Assembly: GCA_049596815.1 (NCBI GenBank)
Contig: JBMYLY010000004.1
Location: forward strand, 1-54,296
Length of the DNA stretch: 54,296 nt
Direction of reading: 5' to 3'
Source of the DNA: UBA724 sp049596815
GTDB taxonomy: Bacteria; Bacteroidota; Bacteroidia; Flavobacteriales; Flavobacteriaceae
Part shown: positions 25,538 through 34,161 of the stretch, in pieces
Layout of the letters: the number at the start of each line of letters is the position of its first letter
How positions within the stretch are numbered: the first letter of the stretch is position 1
The notes under the pieces: generated by a model
Told to the model about the DNA's origin: nothing
Database searches by the model: none
Seen by the model: the letters and a program-made list of their open reading frames with translations, nothing else
Program-made: the position numbers and the translations under genes

Positions 25538-26536
25538 ATGACTGAGGGAAACTTTGTCGATTATGTAAAAATCCATGTTTCCTCAGGAAAAGGAGGTAAA
25601 GGTTCTGCTCATTTGCACCGTGAAAAGTATGTAGCTAAAGGAGGTCCTGACGGCGGTGATGGCGGTCGTGGTGGACATGTCATTGTTCAGGGAGATAAAA
25701 ACCTTTGGACTTTACTGCATTTTAAATTTGAGCGACACTTTAAAGCCGGCCATGGGGGCGATGGCAGTAAGAACCGAAGTACGGGTGCTGATGGTGAAGA
25801 CTGTGTGGTGCGTGTGCCTTTGGGTACCGTAGTTTTGGATACAGATACTGGAGAACAATTGGCGGAAATTTCTGATGAGAATCCTTTGGTTATGGTAGAA
25901 GGAGGCAAAGGAGGGCGGGGAAATTGGCACTTCAAAAGCCCTACCCGACAAACCCCGCGCTATGCACAACCCGGATTGCCGGGAGCAGAGAAAAATATCA
26001 CTTTGGAGCTCAAAGTACTTGCCGATGTGGGCTTGGTCGGTTTTCCCAATACCGGAAAATCTACCCTGTTGGCAGCACTGACTTCAGCAAAACCTAAAAT
26101 TGCTGATTATGAGTTTACTACACTCAAGCCCAATTTGGGGATTGTGCAACAACGCGACTATTCGTCTTTTGTCATGGCCGATATTCCCGGTATTATTGAG
26201 GGTGCGGCTGAAGGCAAAGGATTGGGGCACTATTTTTTGCGTCATATAGAAAGAAATTCCATATTGCTTTATCTCATTCCTGCTGATGCGCCCGATTTGT
26301 ATGCGCAATTTAAGACCCTTCAAAACGAACTTCAGCGATACAACCCTGAACTTTTGGATAAAAATTTCTTGATCACCATTTCCAAATCAGATCTGCTGGA
26401 TGCAGAGCTCAAACAAGAAATGCAACAGCAAGTAGTTGAAAGTTTTCAGGATTTAGAGGTTCTCTTTATATCCTCAGTAGCTCAAACAGGGCTTACCCAA
26501 CTTAAAGACAGGCTATGGGAATTACTCAACGAATAA
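25538..26536 (+). CDS. obgE: GTPase ObgE/CgtA
   Basis: A 332-residue protein: an N-terminal glycine-rich Obg fold (about 1-158, for example GPDGGDGGRGG), then a GTPase domain with G1 GFPNTGKST (168-176), G3 ADIPGIIEGA and G4 SKSD. It lacks a C-terminal OCT domain, as usual in this phylum. ObgE binds the 50S subunit and links ribosome assembly with stress state. It sits directly behind adk, and its 3' end overlaps the next gene by 22 bp. Confidence 0.96.
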   Translation: MTEGNFVDYVKIHVSSGKGGKGSAHLHREKYVAKGGPDGGDGGRGGHVIVQGDKNLWTLLHFKFERHFKAGHGGDGSKNRSTGADGEDCVVRVPLGTVVLDTDTGEQLAEISDENPLVMVEGGKGGRGNWHFKSPTRQTPRYAQPGLPGAEKNITLELKVLADVGLVGFPNTGKSTLLAALTSAKPKIADYEFTTLKPNLGIVQQRDYSSFVMADIPGIIEGAAEGKGLGHYFLRHIERNSILLYLIPADAPDLYAQFKTLQNELQRYNPELLDKNFLITISKSDLLDAELKQEMQQQVVESFQDLEVLFISSVAQTGLTQLKDRLWELLNE

Positions 26537-27411
26537 CGTTTGTTCTGTTTTTAACTTTTGGGTTTGTCCAAGCCCAAAGAGCCCCACTTCAGTTGTATCC
26601 CAAGACCGAACTTACAGCCGAACAACAAATTCAATTGGCTGATTTAAAGTCTCTTTATGACACCAAACAGGCGACCGAAGAACAGAAAGACGCTTTTGGC
26701 CAGCTATTGATACAAGCCCAGCAATACAAAAAAGCACTGGAGGTATATGATTCTTTATGCCAAACCCATCCCGATCGGTTTGAATACCAGTTTCGTCGTG
26801 GTGCCGCAGCAGGATTTGTCTTGGATACGGTATCCAAAATAAGTGCATTGCCCTATCTGGCCTCCCTAAAATCTGGTTTTGAACAAGCCGTTCGCATCAA
26901 TCCTAATTCGATTTCCGCTCAGAGAGCACTGATGAGTGTCTATGTAGACTTGCCAAAACTCTTAGGCGGCGACTTGTCCAAGGCACTACAAATATGTGCT
27001 GACATAGAGTCTATTTCTTCATTTGAGGGTGCATTGGCACACGTTTGGTTTGCCTCAAAAACCAATCAGGTCGATTTGGCAAAAAAACACATGGAATGGG
27101 CCATCAATTCTACAGAAAAAGAAATCACGGTAAACGATTCGCGTTACGAGTTTGCTGTCATAGCCTGGATGTGGGGTGGTGATGTGGCGCTGGCGATAGA
27201 ATATTTGAGGGCATTTATTCACCATTCTCAACCTGGAGACCTCTATCCGGCTGTGTTTGCTCAATATCGTTTGGCTGAAATCTCAGAACTTTCAGATAAA
27301 GAAGCTATTAAGCCTTTTGCCAAAGAAAGTATTGTAAAGCAATTTCCAAAGATGGAGTCATGGTTAGAAACGTTTGATCCTATTGCATCTTTAATAAAGA
27401 GCTTACCTTAG
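26515..27411 (+). CDS. Secreted TPR-like hypothetical protein
   Basis: A 298-residue protein with a signal peptide (MGITQRITFVLFLTFGFVQAQ). The mature part is helical with TPR-like repeats: QQYKKALEVYDSLCQTHPDRFEYQFRR-like and EQAVRINPNSISAQRALM-like segments. No enzymatic motif is visible; it is probably a periplasmic protein-interaction factor. The start overlaps obgE by 22 bp, implying coupling, and mpl begins 4 bp after its stop. Its place before a peptidoglycan gene hints at an envelope role (inference). Confidence 0.65.
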   Translation: MGITQRITFVLFLTFGFVQAQRAPLQLYPKTELTAEQQIQLADLKSLYDTKQATEEQKDAFGQLLIQAQQYKKALEVYDSLCQTHPDRFEYQFRRGAAAGFVLDTVSKISALPYLASLKSGFEQAVRINPNSISAQRALMSVYVDLPKLLGGDLSKALQICADIESISSFEGALAHVWFASKTNQVDLAKKHMEWAINSTEKEITVNDSRYEFAVIAWMWGGDVALAIEYLRAFIHHSQPGDLYPAVFAQYRLAEISELSDKEAIKPFAKESIVKQFPKMESWLETFDPIASLIKSLP

Positions 27412-27415
27412 CATT

Positions 27416-28753
27416 ATGAGATTACATTTTATTGCCATCGGCGGAAGTGCCATGCACAATTTGGCATTGGCCTTGAATCACAAAGGTTATCAAATAAGTG
27501 GTAGTGACGATGCTATTTATGAGCCCTCTAAAAGTCGGTTGCAACAAGCGGGCTTGTTGCCCCAACAAATGGGATGGCACCCCGATCGGATTACAGTCGA
27601 TTTGGATGGCGTGATTTTGGGCATGCACGCCAAGCCAGACAATCCCGAATTATTAAAAGCCCAGGCATTGGGATTGTCTATCTATTCTTACCCCGAATTC
27701 TTGTTCAAAGCCACACAAGACAAAACACGAGTGGTTATTGGTGGTAGCCATGGCAAGACGACCATAACAGCCATGATCCTTCATGTGATGCACTATTGGC
27801 AACAGGAAGTGGACTTTATGGTAGGAGCTCAGTTAGAAGGCTTTGATGTGATGGTCCAACTCAGCGAGGACAATGAGTTTGTGGTTTTGGAGGGTGATGA
27901 GTATTTGTCTTCTCCTATAGACAGGAGGCCGAAATTTCATTGGTACCAACCTAACATTGCGCTGATAAGTGGGATTGCTTGGGACCATGTCAATGTGTTC
28001 CCAACTGAGGAGGACTACAACCGACAGTTTGAGATTTTTATTGAAACACTCACACCTGGCGGGGTGTTGATATACAACCAAGAAGATGAGGTACTACGCG
28101 CGATGGTGGAAAAAAGTACACACCCCATTCGTAAGATTCCATATGAAACGGTTGCCCATTGTGTGGACTCAGGCACAACCTATTTGGAAACCTCTGAAGG
28201 CCCCTTGCCACTGCGTATTTTTGGACATCACAACATCAGCAATTTGTCAGGCGCGATGCAGGTCTGTCAGCATATGGGCATAGACCCTATGGATTTTTTA
28301 GAGGCCATTACATCTTTTTCCGGTGCTTCAAAACGCTTAGAAATCATGGTCAATCGAGCTCATAAAAAAGTATATCGTGATTTTGCACACGCCCCCAGTA
28401 AGGTGTTGGCCACAGTGCAAGCTGTCAAAACACAATTCCCTGACCAACCTCTTTTGGCTTGTTTGGAGTTACACACCTTTAGCAGTTTAGACCCTACATT
28501 TCTTAGCCAATATCAATCTGCGCTAGATTCGGCCGACAGAGCTGTTGTTTTTTATGACCAACAAGCTGTGACCGCCAAAGGCAAACAAGTCCCACAAACC
28601 GAAACGGTTGTCAACGCATTCCAGCACAAGAGTTTAGAAGTGGTTACAGACAAAGAAGACCTAAAAATGTTGTTATCAGATGACACATCACCTGTATGGC
28701 TATTGATGAGTTCTGGTCATTTTGGGGGACTGGACCTTTCTGTATTTACATAA
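27416..28753 (+). CDS. mpl: UDP-N-acetylmuramate:L-Ala-gamma-D-Glu-meso-DAP ligase (Mpl)
   Basis: A 445-residue Mur-ligase. N-terminal HFIAIGGSAMHNLALAL (dinucleotide-like domain), ATP loop GGSHGKTTITAM (109-120), LEGDEYLSSPIDRRPKF, and DFAHAPSKVLATVQA near the C-terminal domain. Compared with MurC, the DEY...D...PKF region and HAPSK fit Mpl. The enzyme attaches recycled tripeptide to UDP-MurNAc. It is last in the adk-obgE-TPR run, and the higBA promoter follows. Confidence 0.88.
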   Translation: MRLHFIAIGGSAMHNLALALNHKGYQISGSDDAIYEPSKSRLQQAGLLPQQMGWHPDRITVDLDGVILGMHAKPDNPELLKAQALGLSIYSYPEFLFKATQDKTRVVIGGSHGKTTITAMILHVMHYWQQEVDFMVGAQLEGFDVMVQLSEDNEFVVLEGDEYLSSPIDRRPKFHWYQPNIALISGIAWDHVNVFPTEEDYNRQFEIFIETLTPGGVLIYNQEDEVLRAMVEKSTHPIRKIPYETVAHCVDSGTTYLETSEGPLPLRIFGHHNISNLSGAMQVCQHMGIDPMDFLEAITSFSGASKRLEIMVNRAHKKVYRDFAHAPSKVLATVQAVKTQFPDQPLLACLELHTFSSLDPTFLSQYQSALDSADRAVVFYDQQAVTAKGKQVPQTETVVNAFQHKSLEVVTDKEDLKMLLSDDTSPVWLLMSSGHFGGLDLSVFT

Positions 28754-28779
28754 AAATGCTGCGTTTCATTTAAATTACC

Positions 28780-28800
28780 TACCTTTGACGTTACTAACGT
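28780..28800 (+). promoter_or_regulatory. Promoter and palindromic operator of the higBA pair
   Basis: TACCTTTG (28780-28787) is the -7 element. ACGTTACTAACGT (28788-28800), a perfect 6-1-6 palindrome, directly follows and covers the likely transcription start. It ends 11 nt before the higB ATG, as expected for autorepression by the HigA antitoxin. Confidence 0.65.
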
Positions 28801-28811
28801 AAATCGTTATT

Positions 28812-29096
28812 ATGATTCTTTCTTTTGGAACAAAAGAAACGGAACAGATATGGAATGGTTACAGGGTAAAAAAGATGCCTTTGGAAGTTCAGCAAATCGG
28901 TCGTCGAAAAATGAGAATGCTGCACAACGCTCAAAACATGATGGATTTGCGCATTCCTCCTTCCAATCGTTTGGAAAAACTCAGTGGAAATAGGAGTGAT
29001 TTTTACAGTATAAGAATCAACAAACAATGGCGCATTGTTTTTAGATGGCAGCATAGGCATGCAACAGACGTTCAAATCGTAGATTATCACAAATAA
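28812..29096 (+). CDS. higB: HigB-type toxin (RelE/ParE superfamily)
   Basis: A 94-residue protein with the HigB pattern: an IWNG..VKKMP start region, RRKMRMLHNAQNMMDLRIPPSNRLEKL, and the RelE-like end YSIRINKQWRIVFRW...DVQIVDYHK. HigB toxins cut mRNA at the ribosome. The toxin gene precedes the antitoxin gene, the diagnostic HigBA order. The antitoxin starts 4-7 bp downstream. The locus sits alone between the core genes mpl and radC, under its own promoter. Confidence 0.9.
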   Translation: MILSFGTKETEQIWNGYRVKKMPLEVQQIGRRKMRMLHNAQNMMDLRIPPSNRLEKLSGNRSDFYSIRINKQWRIVFRWQHRHATDVQIVDYHK

Positions 29097-29103
29097 TGAA
29101 TTG

Positions 29104-29406
29104 ATGGAAAGATTACAAAACATACATCCCGGCGAAGTTTTGATGCAAGAATTTCTAATCCCTTTGGATATTACGGCTTATCGATTGTCTAAAGAAATAC
29201 ATATCCCACAAACTCGAATTTCTGAAATTTTAAAAGGGAGAAGAAGAATTACAGCTGACACCGCACTTCGGTTGAGTGCGTTTTTTGGAAATTCAGAGAA
29301 GTTTTGGTTGGGACTTCAAAACGATTTTGACATTGAACAAACTCGAATGCAAGCTATCGACGAACTCGTAAAGATTCAAAAGATAAAAACCAAAGACGTT
29401 GCCTAA
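29104..29406 (+). CDS. higA: HigA-type antitoxin (XRE family HTH)
   Basis: A 100-residue protein from ATG at 29104 (a TTG at 29101 is also in frame). IHPGEVLMQEFLIPLDIT is the typical HigA opening. The helix-turn-helix covers about residues 20-50 (AYRLSKEIHIPQTRISEILKG), followed by DTALRLSAFFGNSEKFWLGLQ. It should bind HigB and repress the operon through the 13-bp palindrome at 28788-28800. Intact. Confidence 0.93.
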   Translation: MERLQNIHPGEVLMQEFLIPLDITAYRLSKEIHIPQTRISEILKGRRRITADTALRLSAFFGNSEKFWLGLQNDFDIEQTRMQAIDELVKIQKIKTKDVA

Positions 29407-29431
29407 ATAACCAGATCAACCCCCAAACAAA

Positions 29432-30118
29432 ATGCCCCAAAATTTCCCCATCAAGTCTTGGGCGGCTGAAGACCGTCCCCGTGAAAAACTTATCGGTCAC
29501 GGCAAACACGCGCTTACCGATGCCGAATTCTTAGCCATACTTCTACGTACAGGCAATCGAAACGAAAGCGCCTTGGGATTGGCCAAGCGAATTTTATCAT
29601 CTACCAAGGGTCAGCTTTCCAAGTTGGCTCAGCTCAGTGTAGCAGAGTTGTGCGAATTTAAAGGTATGGGTCAAGCCAAATCCATTGGGATAGTAGCAGC
29701 ACTCGAACTTGGAAAAAGGCAAAAAATTCAAACCCACACCACGCAAAAATTAAGTAGTAGTAAAGCTGTTTTCTCCCTTATCGAACCCCGACTGAGCAGT
29801 TTGCCTCACGAGGAGTTTTGGATTATATACCTCAACCAAGTCCATAGACTGTTAGCATGTGAGCAACTCAGTCGTGGAGGCATCTCACAAACAACTGTCG
29901 ATGTTCGGATTGCTCTTAAGCGCGCACTCACTTTGCAGGCAGTGGCCATGATTTTGGTACACAATCACCCTTCAGGAAACATGCAACCTAGCAATTCAGA
30001 CAAGCAACTCACTGAAAAATTTGTAACCGCTGCCCATAACATAGACATTCATGTTTTGGACCACCTAATCGTCGCAGAAAACACGTATTTTAGCTTTGCG
30101 GATCAAGGCTTGCTATAG
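29432..30118 (+). CDS. radC: RadC family protein (JAB/MPN domain)
   Basis: A 228-residue protein: an N-terminal helix-hairpin-helix region (about 20-90, including FKGMGQAKSIGIVAALELG) and a JAMM metalloprotease-like domain with Glu128, HNHPSG (His177, His179) and Asp190. Named a DNA repair protein, but the molecular role is unsettled. The stop directly abuts the start of the next gene, so they are co-transcribed. Confidence 0.93.
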   Translation: MPQNFPIKSWAAEDRPREKLIGHGKHALTDAEFLAILLRTGNRNESALGLAKRILSSTKGQLSKLAQLSVAELCEFKGMGQAKSIGIVAALELGKRQKIQTHTTQKLSSSKAVFSLIEPRLSSLPHEEFWIIYLNQVHRLLACEQLSRGGISQTTVDVRIALKRALTLQAVAMILVHNHPSGNMQPSNSDKQLTEKFVTAAHNIDIHVLDHLIVAENTYFSFADQGLL

Positions 30119-31429
30119 ATGATAATGGTTTATACGCACCGAGTGACCACTCGTTTGCGCTACGTTTTTACACACTTCTTTACCACATACACCGACCATC
30201 AGGTGGACTTTACCGATGTGTTAGAGACTTTTATCGCGCACAACGGCCCCAAATTCTCTTATACAAACCAAAGATTGGAAAATGAATTCTTTGTCGAATC
30301 TCATCCGCTTTTATTTGACCAAGGACTCAACGATTACGTTTTTGAACTACAAACTTGGGAGGATACACCTGCTTTTTTTTCTTGTACTGAAAATAGTGCC
30401 ATCCCCTTTGATATATTTGCTTCCACCTTCTATATGTTGAGTAGATACGAGGAATACATGCCCCACCTCAAAGACAGCATGGGGCGGTTTTCCTCTCAAA
30501 ATGCACTCTTATTTCATGAGAAGGCTCTAGACAAACCGGTTGTAGATATTTGGGCGAAGAAATTTATGAGCATGTTTTCAGTATTTTTCCCTGAAGTTGT
30601 TCCAAAAAAAATCATACCTAAACTGGAAACCATAATGGAAGTTCCGGAATGTTTTGCTTACAAAAGCAAGAGCTTGCTGCGTACGTTGGTGGAAAGCTTT
30701 TTGGATGCGTTTCGTTTTAAATTGGGTAGCTTGGCCGACCGTTTTAATGTAAGGTTCGGGCTGAACGAAGATCCCTTCGATATATATCGAGATTGGATAG
30801 CTTGGCATAAAGAACTGAGCCTCTCCACCAAAGTGCTGTTTTTGTTTGCACGTCCGGGTATGCGCGACCGAAACATCAGTATTTTTAAAAAGCGTTTTCA
30901 ATTCAAAATAAAACAAGTATCCGACTATGTACCTGTCTCACTGTTAGCTTCTTTTCAATCGACGGAAACAGAGGGCTTGCTGGAGGAAGAGCGCAAACGT
31001 TTGGGACAATTGATCCATCGTCCTCTAAGAAATGTTCGTCAACATCATATGCGTTTACGTTTGCCAGATACGTATAAAAATTTTATCTCTTGTGGTTTTC
31101 AAATAGATTATTCACTTCAATTCACAGATTACTCAGGGTATAGGGCAGGTACGGGATTTCCATTTTATTTTTACGATCTTAGTAGTGAGCAACGCACCTC
31201 ACTTCAATTACATCCTGTAGCTGTCAGTGAGTCTATTTTGCGTCAGCAGGGAACACCAAGAAAAGCGCGCCGACTTTTGGAGGGCTTGACACAAAATGCA
31301 GTTCTATTCGGCACCCCTCTTACAATAGTTACTTACCCTACTATGATTGATAATCGTAAAACAAACAAGGCATGGCGACGTATGTTTAAAAGGTTTTTGG
31401 AAGATTATGCTCAACATAGCATCACTTAG
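30119..31429 (+). CDS. Polysaccharide-deacetylase-like protein, probably degenerate
   Basis: A 436-residue protein resembling flavobacterial polysaccharide-deacetylase-family proteins with an N-terminal DUF7033-type domain: LRYVFTHFF, FFVESHPLLFDQGLNDY, PFDIFASTFYMLSRYEEYMP and DKPVVDIWAKKF. In relatives as I recall them, an Asp-x-Asp motif stands where this protein has EVPECFAY (174-181), and a His-Asn near the C-terminus is replaced by VTYPTMIDN (404-412). RQHHMRLRLP (307-316) and YRAGTGFPFYFYDL (341-354) are kept. Activity is therefore doubtful. It starts right at the radC stop and overlaps yjjG by 23 bp. Confidence 0.65.
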   Translation: MIMVYTHRVTTRLRYVFTHFFTTYTDHQVDFTDVLETFIAHNGPKFSYTNQRLENEFFVESHPLLFDQGLNDYVFELQTWEDTPAFFSCTENSAIPFDIFASTFYMLSRYEEYMPHLKDSMGRFSSQNALLFHEKALDKPVVDIWAKKFMSMFSVFFPEVVPKKIIPKLETIMEVPECFAYKSKSLLRTLVESFLDAFRFKLGSLADRFNVRFGLNEDPFDIYRDWIAWHKELSLSTKVLFLFARPGMRDRNISIFKKRFQFKIKQVSDYVPVSLLASFQSTETEGLLEEERKRLGQLIHRPLRNVRQHHMRLRLPDTYKNFISCGFQIDYSLQFTDYSGYRAGTGFPFYFYDLSSEQRTSLQLHPVAVSESILRQQGTPRKARRLLEGLTQNAVLFGTPLTIVTYPTMIDNRKTNKAWRRMFKRFLEDYAQHSIT

Positions 31430-32099
31430 CGACATATTTTTTGATTTAGATCATACTTTGTGGGATTTTGAACGCAACTCAGCTTTGACTTTTGAGCAAC
31501 TGATTGGTGCTTACCAACTCCCTGTGGGTCTAGAGGACTTTCTAGAGGTATACGTACCATTAAATTTGGCCTATTGGAAGGCATATCGTGAACAAAAAAT
31601 TGACAAAGAAACACTGCGTTACAAACGACTACGTGACACTTTTGATCGATTGCAAATTACAGTCAGTGATGAGATGATTTATACCTTGGCAGATGCCTAT
31701 ATTCAAACCCTACCGGAGTACAACCATCTTTTTCCAGGCGCCAAAGAGGTTTTAGATGGGTTACAGTCCAAGTATCGATTGCATATCATTACCAATGGTT
31801 TTCGCGATGTTCAGTATTTCAAAATGAAAAATGCCGGTATCCTCGATTTTTTCACCACCATTACAGATTCAGAATCTGTGGGTGTGAAGAAACCCGACCC
31901 CAAAATTTTTAACAAAGCCCTTTCGGATGCGAGTTCAAAACCAGAAAACGGCTTGATGGTTGGTGACAATTTTGAGGCTGATATTTGTGGGGCCCAAAAA
32001 GTGGGTATGCAAGCCATTCACTTCGCGGTTCACGGAGAAGAGCGTCACGAACAAGCGCTGATGATAGATGATTTAAGATTACTCCTAGAGTTGCTCTAA
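31407..32099 (+). CDS. yjjG: YjjG family noncanonical pyrimidine nucleotidase (HAD)
   Basis: A 230-residue HAD hydrolase from ATG at 31407, chosen because the catalytic motif FFDLDHTLWDF (Asp13, Asp15) then sits near the N-terminus and a GGAAG lies just upstream; the frame itself opens at 31347. Later motifs: ITNGFRD and GVKKPDPKIF, with VGDNFEADICGAQKVG. The family removes phosphate from (d)UMP, dTMP and modified pyrimidine nucleotides. Its stop shares CTAA with the convergent rarA stop. Confidence 0.88.
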   Translation: MLNIASLSDIFFDLDHTLWDFERNSALTFEQLIGAYQLPVGLEDFLEVYVPLNLAYWKAYREQKIDKETLRYKRLRDTFDRLQITVSDEMIYTLADAYIQTLPEYNHLFPGAKEVLDGLQSKYRLHIITNGFRDVQYFKMKNAGILDFFTTITDSESVGVKKPDPKIFNKALSDASSKPENGLMVGDNFEADICGAQKVGMQAIHFAVHGEERHEQALMIDDLRLLLELL

Positions 32100-33367
32100 T
32101 AACCGTATTTATCTCCCCACTTGGATTTGAGATAATTTCTGAGTTCCTTTTCACGAGGATTGTTGGCAGGTTCATAAAGCGTGCTACCTTCAATAGATTC
32201 TGGGAGGTACTCTTGGTGAATAAAATTTCCAGTATGGTCATGGGCATAAGCATATTCTTCGCCATAGCCCAATTCTTTCATCAGTTGCGTTGGGGCATTA
32301 CGCAGGTGTAGGGGAACCGCTAAGTCACCGTGTTCGGACACCATTTTCTCCGCTCTTTGAATGGCTGTATAGGCACTGTTGCTTTTGGGTGCACTGGCCA
32401 AATAAGTAGCACACTGACTCAGAATGATACGTGCCTCGGGCATGCCTACGGTGTGAACCGCTTGAAAGCAATTTTGTGCCATAACTAAGGCCGTAGGATT
32501 GGCATTTCCTATATCTTCACTAGCAAGTATGAGCATGCGTCGCGCAACAAATTTAACATCTTCCCCTCCAGCTAGCATTCGAGCCAGCCAATACACAGCA
32601 GCATTGGGGTCACTCCCACGTATGGACTTGATAAAGGCAGAAATAATGTCATAGTGCTGATCTCCCGATTTGTCATAGCGAGCGCTGTTTTGTTGGGCAA
32701 CACGCATCACAACTTCATCGTTAATTCTGATGTTTTTTTGATTGGATGAACTCACACATAACTCAAAAAGGTTGAGCAGTCTGCGAGCATCTCCACCTGA
32801 ATATCGAAAAAGTGCTTTGGTCTCATCGATTTTGATGGTTTGCTCTTTAAGTACGATGTCTTTTGCCAATGCATTGTCTATGATGTGTTGTAGATGCTCT
32901 TTTCCAAGTGGATTTAGGGTGTAGAGTTGGCAGCGGGAACGCAATGCTGGAATCACTTCAAAACTTGGATTTTCGGTGGTGGCACCTATAAGGGTTACCC
33001 ATCCTTTTTCGACGGCGCCGAGTAGGGAGTCTTGTTGAGATTTGCTAAACCTATGGATTTCATCTATAAACAGTACCGCTTTTTTGGTGTCAAATAAGCC
33101 GTCGGCTTTTTTCGCCTGATCGATGACTGCGCGGACTTCTTTGACTCCCGATTGAATGGCGCTTAATTGGTGAAAAGGGCGCCCTTGGGCCAGTAAACCG
33201 GCCAAGGTCGTTTTGCCCACTCCTGGTGGCCCCCAAAACAGTAAGGAAGGCATTACACTTTGTTTGAGATGGTGGCGTAGAACACCTTCGGGACCTACCA
33301 AATGGTCTTGACCCACAAAATCGTCCAGTGTATTTGGACGCATCCGTTCGGCTAGGGGAGCATGCAT
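32096..33367 (-). CDS. rarA: Replication-associated recombination protein A (AAA+ ATPase)
   Basis: A 423-residue AAA+ protein of the RarA/MgsA/WRNIP1 family: PLAERMRPNTLDDFVGQDHL at the start, Walker A GPPGVGKTT (46-54), Walker B FIDEIHRFSKSQQD (about 100-113), sensor GATTENPSF, and a C-terminal clamp-loader-like part (SEDIGNANPTALVMA, PEARIILSQCATYLA). It acts at stalled replication forks. It lies 16 bp after rlmB on the same strand and has its own weak -7 element (TATCTTTA) 4 nt before the ATG. Confidence 0.95.
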   Translation of the reverse strand: MHAPLAERMRPNTLDDFVGQDHLVGPEGVLRHHLKQSVMPSLLFWGPPGVGKTTLAGLLAQGRPFHQLSAIQSGVKEVRAVIDQAKKADGLFDTKKAVLFIDEIHRFSKSQQDSLLGAVEKGWVTLIGATTENPSFEVIPALRSRCQLYTLNPLGKEHLQHIIDNALAKDIVLKEQTIKIDETKALFRYSGGDARRLLNLFELCVSSSNQKNIRINDEVVMRVAQQNSARYDKSGDQHYDIISAFIKSIRGSDPNAAVYWLARMLAGGEDVKFVARRMLILASEDIGNANPTALVMAQNCFQAVHTVGMPEARIILSQCATYLASAPKSNSAYTAIQRAEKMVSEHGDLAVPLHLRNAPTQLMKELGYGEEYAYAHDHTGNFIHQEYLPESIEGSTLYEPANNPREKELRNYLKSKWGDKYGY

Positions 33368-33371
33368 GCCC

Positions 33372-33379
33372 TAAAGATA
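33372..33379 (-). promoter_or_regulatory. Possible -7 element of rarA, adjacent to ATG
   Basis: Minus-strand TATCTTTA, one change from TAnnTTTG, placed 4 nt before the rarA ATG and within the 16-bp rlmB-rarA gap. Confidence 0.3.
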
Positions 33380-33383
33380 GGGA

Positions 33384-34112
33384 TTATCCTTGGAGGCGCT
33401 GGCGCATGGCCTCATACAGAAACATACCTGCGGCTACAGATACGTTATAAGAATCCATGCTGCCCAACATAGGTAATTTGGCTACGTTATCACATAAATT
33501 TCGTACGCCAGAAGAAACCCCTTTGTCTTCAGCACCCATCACGATGGCTGTGGGTTTTGTAAGGTCTGTGGAAAAAATATGCTTATCGGATTTTTCGTCT
33601 GCCACAACACATTGCACTTCGTAGGATTGCAACAAATAAAGCGCATCTTTGAGGTGATTGACCCGACAGATAGGCACTTGAAAAACACCACCTGAGGAGG
33701 TTTTGATGGTCTCACCTGTGATTTGGGCCGAACCTGTGGTGGGGATGACAACCGCAGTTGCATCAGCTGCCGCTGCAGACCGAATGATGGCTCCCAAATT
33801 ACGCGTATCTGTAATGCCGTCTAACAACAAAAAAAGTCCAGGTGTTGTGTTGTTTTCTAGTATTTGTTCCAAGTTGCCGTAGGAAAGGGTATCCAATTGT
33901 GCCAATATCCCTTGGTGGTTGTGGTGCGTGAGTTTGTTGAGCTTTTGCACTGGCACCATGGAGTAGGGGACTTGGTTTTTTTTCAGCAGATAGATCAACT
34001 CCTTGATTTTGGGGTTGCTGATATTACTCTGTATAAAAACCTTGCTTAAGTTTCTTTTAGCCACAAGAGCCTCTGCAACCGCGTGAAGCCCAAAAATATG
34101 CTCTTTTTGCAT
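33384..34112 (-). CDS. rlmB: 23S rRNA (guanosine-2'-O)-methyltransferase RlmB
   Basis: A 242-residue SPOUT methyltransferase: N-terminal substrate domain beginning IFGLHAVAEAL; catalytic trefoil-knot domain with LLDGITDTRNLGAIIRSA (motif 1), VMGAEDKGVS (motif 2) and LPMLGSMDSYNVSVAAGMF (motif 3). Methylates G2251 (E. coli numbering) in the P loop of 23S rRNA. A -7 element TACCTTTG lies 4 nt before the ATG. rarA follows after 16 bp. Confidence 0.93.
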   Translation of the reverse strand: MQKEHIFGLHAVAEALVAKRNLSKVFIQSNISNPKIKELIYLLKKNQVPYSMVPVQKLNKLTHHNHQGILAQLDTLSYGNLEQILENNTTPGLFLLLDGITDTRNLGAIIRSAAAADATAVVIPTTGSAQITGETIKTSSGGVFQVPICRVNHLKDALYLLQSYEVQCVVADEKSDKHIFSTDLTKPTAIVMGAEDKGVSSGVRNLCDNVAKLPMLGSMDSYNVSVAAGMFLYEAMRQRLQG

Positions 34113-34116
34113 GTCC

Positions 34117-34124
34117 CAAAGGTA
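34117..34124 (-). promoter_or_regulatory. -7 promoter element of rlmB, adjacent to ATG
   Basis: Minus-strand TACCTTTG, exact TAnnTTTG, 4 nt before the rlmB ATG (34112). No TTG at the ideal 19-nt spacing (a minus-strand CTG, plus-strand CAG at 34143-34145, is nearest). Suggests a leaderless or near-leaderless mRNA. Confidence 0.5.
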
Positions 34125-34161
34125 GTTAACCTTTTATCAAAACAGAAAAGCGTTTTTGAAA

